A stretch of 64,000 nt of DNA from Cryptomeria japonica (taxonomy: Eukaryota; Streptophyta; Pinopsida; Cupressales; Cupressaceae). Under the pieces are notes generated by a model, which was not told where the DNA came from, made no database searches, and saw only the letters and a program-made list of their open reading frames with translations. A program made the position numbers and the translations under genes. The number at the start of each line of letters is the position of its first letter. Position 1 is the first letter of the stretch. Of this stretch, positions 32,761-43,643 are shown in pieces. The stretch lies in contig NC_081413.1 in NCBI RefSeq assembly GCF_030272615.1, forward strand, positions 183,964,951-184,028,950, read 5' to 3'.

Positions 32761-34642
32761 GATGATGGTGCAAGATAATGAAGGAAAATAAGATAATGAC
32801 TCTCAGACATATCTGCGATGTGCATAACACGAAAGTTAGTCACAGTATGGAGTTCGATGGTTCTGTGCAGCCCGATGGTCCACATGGAAGTTGACTAAGT
32901 TTGACCCAATGACGTGGCATGTACATAATGAATCAGAGGCAGGTTGACCACAGTTGATCATATGTTTTTGAAGGTGGATTTTGGCATCACATATGCAGAG
33001 CGATAGATAAATTGTCCATGCAAATAGCTGATCGAAGTTGACCAAGCTGTTTGGACATCAAATGAGTATTTTGATGACATGTTTGCATGCCGATAGAGAA
33101 GATAGGCCACAAGGTTGTTGACTGACCTTGATTGATTGATCTGGACAAAGAATATGAATACATGTGGCTCCCTAGCGGACAAAGAACAAATCAGATACGC
33201 AAAAGCCGGTGATCACGAAGATAGTGCATTTAAAGGAGGTAGTTATCGGTCAAATCTGTGCAGGAGGATGGAGAATGTATCAAAGTCAAAATTGTTGCTG
33301 ACAGGTGTGTGACTCAAGAAGATCTTTGGGAAGGATATCGAATTTGACAGGTAGATTGATTGCTAAAAATAGAAATTAGAATACAAAGAATTATTGGAAG
33401 ACAAAGAGACACATTTAATGCTGACAACTATGGATAGAAAAACTAGATCCGATCAATATGCAGCCATGATTTTCTAGAATGATTTTGGTGGGAAAATCAG
33501 ATGACCGAATGAGAGGCGGTTGATTAGTTTTGAATATGGTTGATTTTCCAAGCTAAGTAGATATGATCAGAGTGCAAACCAACTAGATGGACGATCCGTA
33601 TGCAACCTAGGAATTTGTTCAGATTATGTTGCATGATAATGATGGAAACTGTTTTTGTTTAATATGTGATGAGTTATAATCTAGCCGACCTTATGGAGGT
33701 GGATGTCGAATAGATAAAATGTATGCTAGTCGGCAAAGAACATGGAGTTGTGATGGTGTGTTTATGAGTGATGAATGTGTAGAGGTTGTTACAGAAAGAG
33801 TTGCAGAGCAGAGCAGGACCGAGTAGGAGAAAAAGAACAACAGAAGGAGGCTGAGAGTTGCAATTCTGTGGAAGCTGAAAGAAAAAGAAGAGATAGTAGA
33901 ATGAAGAGAATAATCTAGCAAAGAATGCAAAGCTATAGTAGAGTGGTTGCAAGGAAGAGATAGAAGCATGTGCAGATCTAAGAGTGAGATGGAGAGCAAC
34001 AAAGACCTAAGATTAGAGAAGTGCACAACCGAGGAAAATAACATAGTGGGTCATATACACTGTGTGAGGTAGAGAAGGAGGAGTGGTTAGATTAGTAAGC
34101 AAAGAGATGGTTGCAGAGAAGAGAAGAGGACAAAAGGCAGAAGATATAGAGCAGAGAGAAAAGAACAAGAGAAGAGATAAATAGAGAGCTGAGAGATGAG
34201 ATTAAAGTCTAAGATCAGAGAGGAGAAAAGAGTCAGGTTAATCTCAAGAGAAAAATATTTGTGAGATGCAAAACCTAATTTACAACAAGGTACTCAAACT
34301 GTATTTAATATTTGTTCATTGTATTCCATCCGAGTTGGTGCTCAAATCAAGGGTTTGTGCTCCTTTGGGTTGGTGTCGTAAACATTGTAATTATTTATTT
34401 GTGAGGCTAGATTGGAGTAGTAGACTCCAACAACATTCTCACCGAGGTTTTTCCCACAGTGGGTTTTCCTTGTACATCTGGTGTTATGTGATTGCCTTGT
34501 GTGTGTGTCCAATTTTGTTTAACAGCTTTGCTCATAGTTTTATGATTACTATTATTAAAGCTTACATCATTTAGAAAGTTAAAGTTTTTTTATTACCACT
34601 GATTCACACCCTTCTCAGTGGTTCATTGTGTTCCTTCAGTTC

Positions 34643-35130
34643 CTGCCATCCCGCAAAGAAAAAAGTGCTAAAGAGAGTGTGTTGTGAGGCAACACATGCA
34701 AGTAGAGGAAAGACTTCCCTGCCATCCCACACCGAACAAAAGCACAAAGAATGGTCGTGCGAGGTAACAAAGCAAATGAAGAGGTGATGTTCCCTCATTC
34801 TACAAGGTGAAAGAGGTAAATCAAATGGTCGTGCGGGGTAACACATAAATAGAGGAAGAGAATTTCCCCACTATTTTGCGAAGAGAGTCAAAGATCAAAG
34901 AGACGAGTGTGGGATAGCAGCGGCGGGGAAGATCTCTTTTCCCTGCTATCCTGTAGCAGATTAGGTTGAGTTGCACATCAGAATGCCATGTGGGGTAACT
35001 GAAGGTGATGAAGATTTGGTTCTTTGTTACCCCACACTAAGGAAAAGGCACATCAGAGTGGTGTGCAGGGTAATAAATATACAAGGATAGGGTGTTCCCC
35101 ACCATCCTGTGCGAAGAGTTGGACCAATTT
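34643..35130. repeat. 75 bp unit array 3
   Basis: The first 320 bases repeat 29,704-30,045 in the same order (CATCCCGCAAAG, GCAACACATGCAAGTAGAGG, GGTCGTGCGGGGTAACAC, GTCAAAGATCAAAGAGACGA, GGGGAAGATCTCTTTTCCCT). Two or three further units follow (about 35,021 and 35,097). Confidence 0.8.
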
Positions 35131-36480
35131 GACGGTTGCACAACAAAGGGAGACGTGGACTCGAGGTGCCATGTTTGACATCCACGACCGTCAAATCTTC
35201 ATTATGGCCTGATCAGACGACCATGTTTTAAACCCAAATTGATCCTTTTGAAGGCTATGCGGTTGGATCTCACATGCTGATTTTTCGTGCAATCTGGAGG
35301 ATCCAAGGGCCAAAATTGAAACTCGCAAAAAGGTGAAAATTTAATCTCTACGCGCGGTGGTTGTTGACTCGATTGTCGAGACCCTTTTCCTTTCTTGGTT
35401 GGTTCCCCAAATTGAATTTGATTTTTGTTCCAACTGCCAAAGGACTCCGCCATTACTCCAAATATGACCTTGTGGCCGGTTTTGGACGCCACCTATGGCT
35501 CTTTATTGCAAACAAAGGACTTATGGGTCTAAAGGCATTTTCAGATGTTATCCCAATGCAGATTTCCCCTGATTTTTAGGAGATGATTGTCCCTCTTCAT
35601 GCCTCTGTAGCCGATTTCAGACGTTGCCCATGCCCATTCAATGTGATATGAGGACTTTTTGCCCTGCAAGCATCTACAAAGAGATTTCCCCTTTATGTGC
35701 AAGGATTTTGCTTTTCTAGAAGTAGAAGACGTTCTCAAAGCCGAATTCAACACACTATGAGATCGTCCTTGATTTGATCTTCTTCTCATACTCTGATATT
35801 TTGTAACCTAACATTGCCCAGGGTTAGGGTTTCTTAACTACAACTCAAACTGAGTTATGCCTGATCTATAAAGGCAATTCTGTAGCCTTGTTAAGGGATC
35901 TTCTTACTTTTCTTCTTCAGAAAACTTATGTTCCTCTACACTTGTAAATTTTGCCTTGACCTTTCATGAATAAAATTCACCTCTTTTGCCTTTATCCAGT
36001 TCTTTCAACTTGTGTGATCTTTTACCTTTTTTTCTGAATCCATTTTAGTTTGTTTCCTTAGCATAGGTGAGTTGGTTGATCCCTTGTGGATGTCATATGT
36101 GAACAGAACTAGTTCCTCCTTCTATCTTGCAAATTCCAACCTTCACTCTGCATTTTGGAAGCTAATTAGAATAGAATCTTATGCATGTATTGGGTGGTTT
36201 TATTTGTGTTCTATGCAGCTACAGGTAGGGAGATCAAATTCCTTCTAGGTGAAAACCTTATTTCCCCCCTCTCAAGCATCCCCTCTTTCTCCCTTTTCTC
36301 TGTCAGATCATAGATTAGGATTTATTAGTGTTGTGTCAGTCCAAAACTTGCACTTAGATGGATAGGAAGTTGGCCTTCTTCGGAGATTCGACCTCACTTT
36401 TGCAAGTCCCACAATTGGGAGGTTGGTTCCATGTTGCACAAGGTTAATGATCAAGGTTGTTCATCAAACGGGTACAACTT
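35131..36480 (+). repeat. LTR-like repeat B
   Basis: Paralogue of repeat A at 26.1 kb. It has a TATA-like TCTATAAAGGC at about 35,866, an AATAAA at 35,969, and the closing GGAGATTCGACCTCAC...TTGGGAGGTTGGTTCCATGTTGCACA at about 36,380-36,442. Continuity with array 3 suggests that array and repeat belong to one long LTR. No coding motif is present in the short frames it contains. Confidence 0.55.
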
Positions 36481-36892
36481 TTGTGACAACAAGAATCTTA
36501 TGAGTTCTCTTGCACCCAAGTTCCACGAGGGAAAGGTGAGAGGATACTTTCATAAGATTCTGGGAATCACAACAAAAGTGTGCAAATCATCAAATACTCA
36601 TACAAGAGTTAATTTGCCTTAGGAAATTGAAATGTGAGATAAACCATGAAAGAAAGAAATGAAAGAAAATCCTATTGTAAAGCCTTGTAGCACACAAGTT
36701 AGTAGTTTGAATCTTAATTCATCATCCTTCATTTACCATAATTGGTGAAAAAACTCATTAGTAACACCAAAGCCTTAATCTAAGAACAAAAAAATATAGA
36801 AAATAAAACTAAAAGCCACAAAAAATAGAATTAAAGAAGGTAAAGTTCAGGATTTCCCCTTCTAGTTTTACCAATTGAATGCATTGCTAATT

Positions 36893-37095
36893 GTAGTGCA
36901 TGTGGTACACAATTGTGTGTATGTGGTAAATAAGCATGCGTATGTGGTAACCTTCTTGGCTTATGTGACATTCTGCTCTTCTTATGTGATGTTTTGCTCG
37001 GCATATGCAACACTTCTCTTGTTGTATGCAGTACTCAGGTACTCATATGCGATACACAATTCACTTATGTGACATAGATTTTGTGTATGCGGTAG
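36893..37095. repeat. 21 bp repeat, ten copies in strict phase
   Basis: The word (T/C)ATGTG(G/A)(T/C)A or its variants (ATATGC, TATGCR) recurs with its ATG-like core at 36,900, 36,921, 36,942, 36,963, 36,984, 37,005, 37,026, 37,047, 37,067 and 37,087. The spacing is 21 bases, with 20 at the last two steps. Only about 8 of 21 positions are conserved. Both strands are open across most of it, giving heptad-repeat peptides, which follows automatically from a 21-base period. Confidence 0.88.
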
Positions 37096-38130
37096 GGAGA
37101 TCTATAACCTACAAAAAATGAGAATAAAAAGAACAGGTTTGCAAAATTACTGCATTCCAATTGTAAACAATTGAAACATACTAACAAATTCAACACAAAG
37201 TAAAAATTAACAATAATACAAATCAAAGGTTGAATTCAAGAAAGGCTTCCATTTCTGTTCTCCTCCTTGTTGCATATGACGATAGTGGCTCTTAGAGTTG
37301 TACAATACCTATAGAGTGATCACAAAAATTCAAAGAATGTGGTTGATCATGATTGAGGATGACATTGGATTTATAGATTTTTTAGATTGAAATTGATGAA
37401 CAAAATTGATTTGACAACAAAAAGATCAATGGTGGAGAATCAATGAGATAAGGTAGTTGGGAGCTAATTACTCATGTATTTAGATTGATTAGTAAGTTAA
37501 CTTAGTTGACTCACTTAATTAGTGGAAAGTGATTCCAAAAATGGTGGACTGACTAACTATTTAGAAAAAGTGATTTATAAGTTAGTGGACAAGTCAACAG
37601 TGGAACTAAGAGTCAATGGCACTAAGCCATTTTTGACATGTGTTATAATAGAATGGGTGAAATTAGCATTTTCGTTGATTTTGGAGAAATTTGGTTTTCA
37701 AAATGTGGGAGAAATTAAATTAAATGAAATTTGAGAGAAATGAAATTAAATTGAAATGTGAGAGAGATGAAATTAGATAATTGGGAAATTTATTTAATTA
37801 AGAAGACTTTCTTAGTTAATAAATAATTTGAGGTAATTATTTAATTATGAGAAAATAATAGAAATTGATTTAATTAATAAAATATTTAATAAAAGTAGAT
37901 GAAGTGGATTAATTAAATAACTAAATTATTTAATTAATATTAGAGAAAAAATAGCTAATTAAATAATTTTTAAAAATTGAAATTGGAGGAAGATTTAAAT
38001 TTTTGAAGAATAATGTTAATTAGAAGAATGAAGTCAAATTAATTAAATAATTAAAAATTATTTAATTAATAAAGAGGAATAATTAGTAAAATTAGCATTT
38101 GTAGGCATGAGACAATTTTAGGTGTCTACA
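37096..38130 (-). repeat. gypsy-type LTR, minus strand, left limit uncertain
   Basis: The minus strand begins TGTAGACACCTAAAATTGTC at 38,130, the same terminus as the solo LTR at 14,683. A long TTAATTAAATAATT-rich tract follows (about 37,780-38,090), then TCTATAAATCC (TATA-like) near 37,370. By comparison with the 960 bp copy, the other end should be near 37.0-37.1 kb, but no clear TG or duplication was found. The right flank is GAAAC. Confidence 0.65.
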
Positions 38131-40527
38131 GAAACATTGTTTGAATTAAAATATTTGATCCTAAACCAATAAAGATTTGACAACAAAATCATAAGAACAA
38201 AGAGGAAAGGGAAAATTGAACACAAGCTAATAAAAGCAGGTCTACACATGGAAAGTAACTATTATATTTCAATATTAAACATTCTTAATCATCAATGACT
38301 AGAACTACAACAACATATGCATTTAATTTTTTTTTTATATAGAACTTATATAATATATTAGGTGTTTTCAAAGAAACGCCAAATCCTTAGTATATTCATG
38401 CCAACAAATGTGACAAGAAAAATACCTAAATATGATTGGGATGCTCCCCTAAATGAATAAAAGTAGTTATGAAGACATTCATTGTAAAAAAAATGCATAA
38501 GGTAAAATCCATACTATGTTAAAAATGAATACCCTTTCATTTACATTCACAATATATAATATTTGAAAACCTAAAAAAAAATAATTATAGAAATAATTAG
38601 ATCATAAAATTTCTTCAATGATCAACCATTTGAATTGATGAAAAATTCAATATATAGATATGCAACTTGGATGTACATGAGTTGCAAAGGGGAATATATG
38701 TAGATCTAGATTCATAGAGATTTATCATGCCCTAACCATCATTATAGAAAATACCCCTTCAGATTATACAAATCATTAACAAAGTTAAATTCATTCTCTA
38801 TACATCAATGACCACGCCTCTGAACATCAATGGCTTGTGGAAATTAAGTGTTGAGACTAGCAAGCCACTCGTGAAATCTACTAAAATAGTGGCCTAGAGA
38901 TGACATGGAAATAAGGTTTCATATTTTTAATCAACACAATAAACTAGAGTATATGTTGAGAGATTCATCCTAAAATCATGAAAACATAAACTTTGATGCT
39001 AGATGCATTTTTCATTATATATGTCACTAGAAGCATCTAAATCCATGCATCAAAGACTAACAAATTTGTAAAATACATGGTGAAAATAATTTAAGATAAT
39101 GTAAAAACCTACCCCCTACAAGGTTTGATATATTATAATAAATTGTGTATGCCAATGGCACTATTCTATGTCAAATCCATGTCTTTGGTGGAAATAGGTA
39201 ATTATGGGAGTGTTTTGGTAAATACAAGAAATTTATTCTCAATTTAGTTGAATTCAATGGATTGGTGGAAAGTGACCTCAAGTTTGGGTTCTACTCCAAT
39301 CAGGTTTATGTGGTTTTCCTTACTTGAAATAGTAATTATAGATTAACCGTGGCGATTCAAGTAATTATGGGTGAAAACATAAATACTCTATTTGAAACAC
39401 AACCTAATTGGGATGCATATTTCAAATTGCTTCTAGCCACACATAAAAACCCATTAATTTATCATTTAACATTTGGAAAAATTGACATCATATATGCAAT
39501 TAGATCAAATATATTTATTTTATAGCCAAACCAATTGTATTTGGTAAATTTGGTGCAATAGAACTCAATTTGTAGTACTTTAGTTACACCAACACCATTT
39601 CTCTAATAAGTGATCCAATTTTGGTATAAGAATTTAAGAACAACCTTGTGAGCAACAATAAAGTTATAGAGCAACACTAGTGGACATAGATTGCATGCTT
39701 AAATGTAGAAGCATTATAGAAGCAGCATAACAAAAAGACACAAGCATTGCAAATAATATGAAGAACGTGTTGTTCGTATGTGACTATACAAATAATTACA
39801 GAGGTTGTGGTAGGAAAGCAAGTTCCCATGATTAGATGGGGAGAATGCATTTATCTAATTTATCTTAAATTGCCCAAAGTAAACCCAAACTAGGCTAAAT
39901 GATGTGACTAGGTACTAGTTAATAAACTAGTTTACAAAATGCAAGTCAATATGTCGTGCATGTATGGTGCTCTTCCCATGTGGCCAAGGTTGTGCCTAAT
40001 ACTAGATTTGTATGGTACTAATTTGTTGTCATGATCATGTGAAGTAAAGATGGTCATGCGTGAGACATATGAAATCGACTTGAATAGATTGGTGCAACAA
40101 GTGTTATCCATGTCTACTTCATACACAATGTAGAAAGGTTGATGCAAGCATTGGCAATTTTGTTATTGAAGTTGAAATGCAAAAATAAATAGAAGAGACC
40201 TTACAATTAATTTAAGATTTAATTGAAGACATAATAGTAAATGTTGGGCTCAAATTCAAATCCCTCTTAGATTTGATTTGATTGAATAAATGTTCTTCAT
40301 TCTTTAAATTTAAGCTAAAAGCAATCAATGATTTCATAGGGATGCTATATACTACAAAAGCTTTCAGTATCTTCACAACAAAGAGAAGTTAGTAGTAGTG
40401 AGGAGCAAAGGAAATGGTCTATTTGAGTGACCATAATGTGGTTTCACTGACTGGAATTTTCTGGAATTTTAAGTATCACGAGGTTTTTTCTTTACCATTT
40501 GCTGGATTGGGTGGCTAAATTATAGCC
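38131..40527. other. no gene recognised
   Basis: AT-rich intergenic sequence upstream of PPR gene 2. Only short frames (for example 39,932-40,147, minus) without motifs. A CTATATAC at about 40,345 is a weak TATA candidate for the gene. Confidence 0.5.
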
Positions 40528-40715
40528 ATGGCAAAGAAGGGACTAACTCGCTGGCTAAATTGGAGCACTTGGTGCGTGCTTGGAAGGAAATGCAGCTGTA
40601 GCTTTGAAAGCTGCTTAGATACTGTGAAAATGGAAACTGCAGAGGAGTTGAAATCCGGCAATGGAAATTCAAATCCAATATACCGATATCACCCCTGGCA
40701 AACCATGTATGAGGT

Positions 40716-43643
40716 ATGATACACGGATATAAAATTAATGGCTTTAATCAGTGTGGTAGAAACAGAATTGCAAAGAATAAGAGCTCAATCTTTAATCACA
40801 GTCATACTATGCCATCCACCATCCATCTCAAACGCAGTCTCAATTTCCAAGAATTGGGTAGAGAATTTCGGTTGAATGCTGTGCTACACATTGTGGCTAC
40901 CCCACATAAAATCACTGTAGACTCTCGTACACAGGTTCAATCACTCCACACCTACGTTTATGAGAATGTGCTTTCACAGGGGCAGCAAATCCATTCTGTC
41001 ATCAGTCACAGAGGATTTGCAGTTGTTAAACCCACATTTTTTCAAAATAATCTAATCAGCATGTATGCTAAATGTGGTGGTTTGAATGGTGTTCGGAAAG
41101 TGTTTGATGAAATGACGGAACAAGATGGCTTCTCATGGAATGTGATGATCTCAGCTTACCGAAGACATGGGTGTGCTCACGAGGCATTGACATTGTTTCA
41201 CCAAATGCAACCATCATGTACCCAACCTGACCAATTCACCTTTTCCAGCATTCTCCCTGTCTGTGCTGAAATACGAGCTTTGGCGCAGGGTGTGGATATT
41301 CATCGAAGCGTAATCGAAAGAGGATATTTGTCAGATGTTGTGGTTGCCAGTGCCCTGATAGACATGTATGCAAAATGTGGAAGTATACAAAAGGCACGGG
41401 AACTGTTTGACAAAATGCCTCAAAAAAATGTGGTTTCATGGAATTCGATGATTGCAGGATATGTACAAAATGGTGACCTTGACGAGGCGTTGAGGTTTTT
41501 CAAAGAAATACCTGAAAGAAATGTTGTCTCATGGAATGCGATGATTGCAGGGTATGCACAAAATGGAATTGTCGAAAAGGCCTTGACGCTATTTTACCAA
41601 ATGCAACAAACAGGTGTCCAACCTGATCAGTTCACCTTTGCCAGCATCCTCCCAGCCTGTGCCAAAATAGGAGCTATGGAACAGGGTATGCATATCCATC
41701 AAAACATAGTAGAAAGTGGTCTTTTATCAGATGTTGTTGTTGCAAGTGCCTTGATAGACATGTACGCAAAATGTGGAAATACACAAAAAGCTCGGGGACT
41801 GTTTGAGAAAATACCTAAAAGAAATGTGGTATCATGGAATGTAATGATTGCCGGATATGTGCAAAATGGTGTACTTCATGAGGCTGTAAGGCTGTTCAAA
41901 GAAATGCCTAGACGAGATGTGGTCTCATGGAACACCATGATTGCAGGATATGCACAAAGTGGACTTGTTGAAAAAGCCATGGAGACTTTTAAGAAGATGC
42001 AATTGACAGGTGTAACGCCAAATTCCATAACCTTTACCAGCATACTCACAGCTTGTGCCGCAATGAGAGATTTAGAAAAGGCCATGGACATCCATAAAAG
42101 CATTATTGAAAGCGGATTTTTTTTAGACGCTGTAGTTGCCAGTGGCCTGATAGATATGTATGCAAAATGTGGAAACATACAGAAGGCACGTGAACTGTTT
42201 GACAAATTGTCTCAACGAGATGTTGTATCATGGAATGCCATGATTGCAGGTTATACACAAAATGGTATTCTTGGTGATGCATTGAGTCTTTTCAAACAAA
42301 TGCCTGGACGAGATGTAGTCTCATGGAATGTGATAATTGCAGGATATGCACAAAATGGGCTAGTTGAAAAGGCCTTGGAGACTTTTAAGCAGATAGAATT
42401 CGCAGGCGTAAAGTCAAATTCCACAACCTTTGCCAGTATCCTTCCAGTCTGTACCAAAGTAGGTGCTCTGAGAAACGGTATGGACATCCACCAAAGAATT
42501 ATCAAAAATGGATTTTTGTCAGATGTTGTACTTGTTAGTACTCTGACAGACATGTATGCCAAATGTGGAAGCATACACGAGGCACGTGAACTGTTTGAAA
42601 AAATACCCCTCCGTGATGCGATTTCATGGAACGCGATGATCACAGGATATGCACAAAATGGTGCTCTTGATGAGGCTTTAAGACTTTTTAAACAAATGCC
42701 TCAACGAGATGCAGTCTCATGGACTGCAATGGTTTCAGGATATGCACAAAATGGACTTGGTGAGAAGGCCTTGGAGACTTTCAAGGAAATGCAATTGGTA
42801 GGGATCCAGCCTGATCAGTTTACCTTTGCCAGCATCCTGCCAACCTGTGCTAAAATGGGAGCTTTGGAACAGGGCATTGAAATCCATCAAAGTACAATCG
42901 AAAGTGGATTTTTGTCAGATGTTGTAGTTGTGAGTGCCCTTGTAGACATGTATGCAAAATGTGGAAGCATACAAAAGGCTCGTAAACTATTTGACAACAT
43001 GAATCAACGAGATGCAGTCTCATGGAATGCAATTATTGCAGGATATGCATTTCATGGCTTTCACATGGATGCTTTCCAACTCTTTGAATTAATGAAACTC
43101 TCTGGAGCATGCCCTGACCGTATAAGCTTCATTTGTGTTTTATTTGCATGCAGCCATGCAGGGTTGGTAGATGAGGGCTGTAAATATTTCAATGACATGA
43201 TTAACTCTCATTGTTTTATCCCTACAATTGATCATTATGTATGCATTGTTGACCTTGTTGGCCGTGTTGGTTATCTTGAGGAAGCTTTAAACTTTATCAT
43301 CAAAATGCCAGTTAAACCTGTGGCGGTTGTGTGGATTTGTATGCTTGGGGCTTGTAGATCACATAATAATGTAGGGCTTGGAGTATTTGCAGCAACTTGC
43401 CTTTTTGAGATGGATCCAAAATCTGCTGCACCTTATGTTCTTCTCTCAAATATCTATGCAGAAGGGGGCAGATGGATTGAAGTTCAAAAGGTGAGGAGAT
43501 TGATGAAAGATAGAGGAATAAAAAAGACACCTGGATGTAGTTGGATTGAAATCCATAAAATTGTACATGTTTTTTTTGTAGAAAGCGGATCACACCCACA
43601 AACTCATGAGATCTATGGAAAGCTGGACAAATTGTCTACGTAG
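40716..43643 (+). CDS. PLS-class PPR protein, E-type end after loss of the DYW domain (PPR gene 2)
   Basis: A 975-codon frame, paralogous to gene 1. Residues 1-60 are Lys/Arg/Ser-rich, compatible with an organelle transit peptide. PPR motif starts fall at 138, 239, 270, 371, 402, 503, 534, 635, 666 and 767. From 239 to 767 this is four consecutive modules of exactly 132 residues, each holding a 31-residue S motif plus a P-L-S triplet. The L2-S2-E region follows, then PGCSWIEIHKIVHVF; the frame stops after HEIYGKLDKLST, where gene 1 continues into the DYW domain. A full-length product could bind RNA but would need a separate deaminase supplied in trans. The ATG at 40,716 overlaps the stop of a 63-codon leader frame (ATGA). 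A start further downstream is possible. It may be a working E-type factor or a young pseudogene. Confidence 0.82.
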   Translation: MIHGYKINGFNQCGRNRIAKNKSSIFNHSHTMPSTIHLKRSLNFQELGREFRLNAVLHIVATPHKITVDSRTQVQSLHTYVYENVLSQGQQIHSVISHRGFAVVKPTFFQNNLISMYAKCGGLNGVRKVFDEMTEQDGFSWNVMISAYRRHGCAHEALTLFHQMQPSCTQPDQFTFSSILPVCAEIRALAQGVDIHRSVIERGYLSDVVVASALIDMYAKCGSIQKARELFDKMPQKNVVSWNSMIAGYVQNGDLDEALRFFKEIPERNVVSWNAMIAGYAQNGIVEKALTLFYQMQQTGVQPDQFTFASILPACAKIGAMEQGMHIHQNIVESGLLSDVVVASALIDMYAKCGNTQKARGLFEKIPKRNVVSWNVMIAGYVQNGVLHEAVRLFKEMPRRDVVSWNTMIAGYAQSGLVEKAMETFKKMQLTGVTPNSITFTSILTACAAMRDLEKAMDIHKSIIESGFFLDAVVASGLIDMYAKCGNIQKARELFDKLSQRDVVSWNAMIAGYTQNGILGDALSLFKQMPGRDVVSWNVIIAGYAQNGLVEKALETFKQIEFAGVKSNSTTFASILPVCTKVGALRNGMDIHQRIIKNGFLSDVVLVSTLTDMYAKCGSIHEARELFEKIPLRDAISWNAMITGYAQNGALDEALRLFKQMPQRDAVSWTAMVSGYAQNGLGEKALETFKEMQLVGIQPDQFTFASILPTCAKMGALEQGIEIHQSTIESGFLSDVVVVSALVDMYAKCGSIQKARKLFDNMNQRDAVSWNAIIAGYAFHGFHMDAFQLFELMKLSGACPDRISFICVLFACSHAGLVDEGCKYFNDMINSHCFIPTIDHYVCIVDLVGRVGYLEEALNFIIKMPVKPVAVVWICMLGACRSHNNVGLGVFAATCLFEMDPKSAAPYVLLSNIYAEGGRWIEVQKVRRLMKDRGIKKTPGCSWIEIHKIVHVFFVESGSHPQTHEIYGKLDKLST

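Larger units (their letters stand above)
30050..34638 (+). mobile_element. Sirevirus-like copia remnant with 3' LTR, internally deleted
   Basis: Plus-strand order: CCHC zinc-knuckle fragment (30,076-30,270), non-coding stretch with repeated polypurine tracts (30,791-31,415), then a 3' LTR (31,417-34,638). Protease, integrase and reverse transcriptase are missing, so gag was joined to the 3' end by a large deletion. The 5' LTR is not identified; the array at 29.4-30.05 kb may be part of it or of a related element. Palindrome arrays in the LTR and several polypurine tracts before it are hallmarks reported for the Sirevirus genus; the assignment here is inference. Confidence 0.6.
31417..34638 (+). 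repeat. 3' LTR of the Sirevirus-like element (about 3.2 kb)
   Basis: Starts TGTTGGCATTG directly after a polypurine tract. Ends near TTCCTTCA (34,638), just after ACTGATTCACACCCTTCTCAGTGG, the plus-strand form of the LTR end box. CACCGAGGTTTTTCCCACAGTGGGTTTTCC at about 34,440 is the second conserved box. A purine-rich tract covers 33,800-34,260 and a TATA-like GATAAATAG lies at 34,178. Palindrome arrays occupy 31,939-32,760. The right end is inferred from alignment with other LTRs; no duplication could be tested. Confidence 0.65.

Noticed and set aside
33674-34044. Ser/Leu/Phe-rich 92- and 117-codon minus-strand frames
   Set aside because: They arise from the purine-rich tract of the LTR and overlap each other; no signal peptide plus domain combination worth calling.
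32295-35130. CRISPR-like array
   Set aside because: Regularly spaced palindromic units in a plant nuclear context, degenerate and inside LTRs, with no cas genes. They are retrotransposon arrays.
36831-37072. Heptad-repeat peptides on both strands at the 21 bp repeat
   Set aside because: A 21-base period yields seven-residue repeats in any open frame. Kept only as a repeat finding, not as a protein.
40528-40719. 63-codon frame overlapping the start of PPR gene 2 by ATGA
   Set aside because: No counterpart frame was evident in the homologous leader of gene 1 and no motif. At most an upstream frame in the leader, not a gene.
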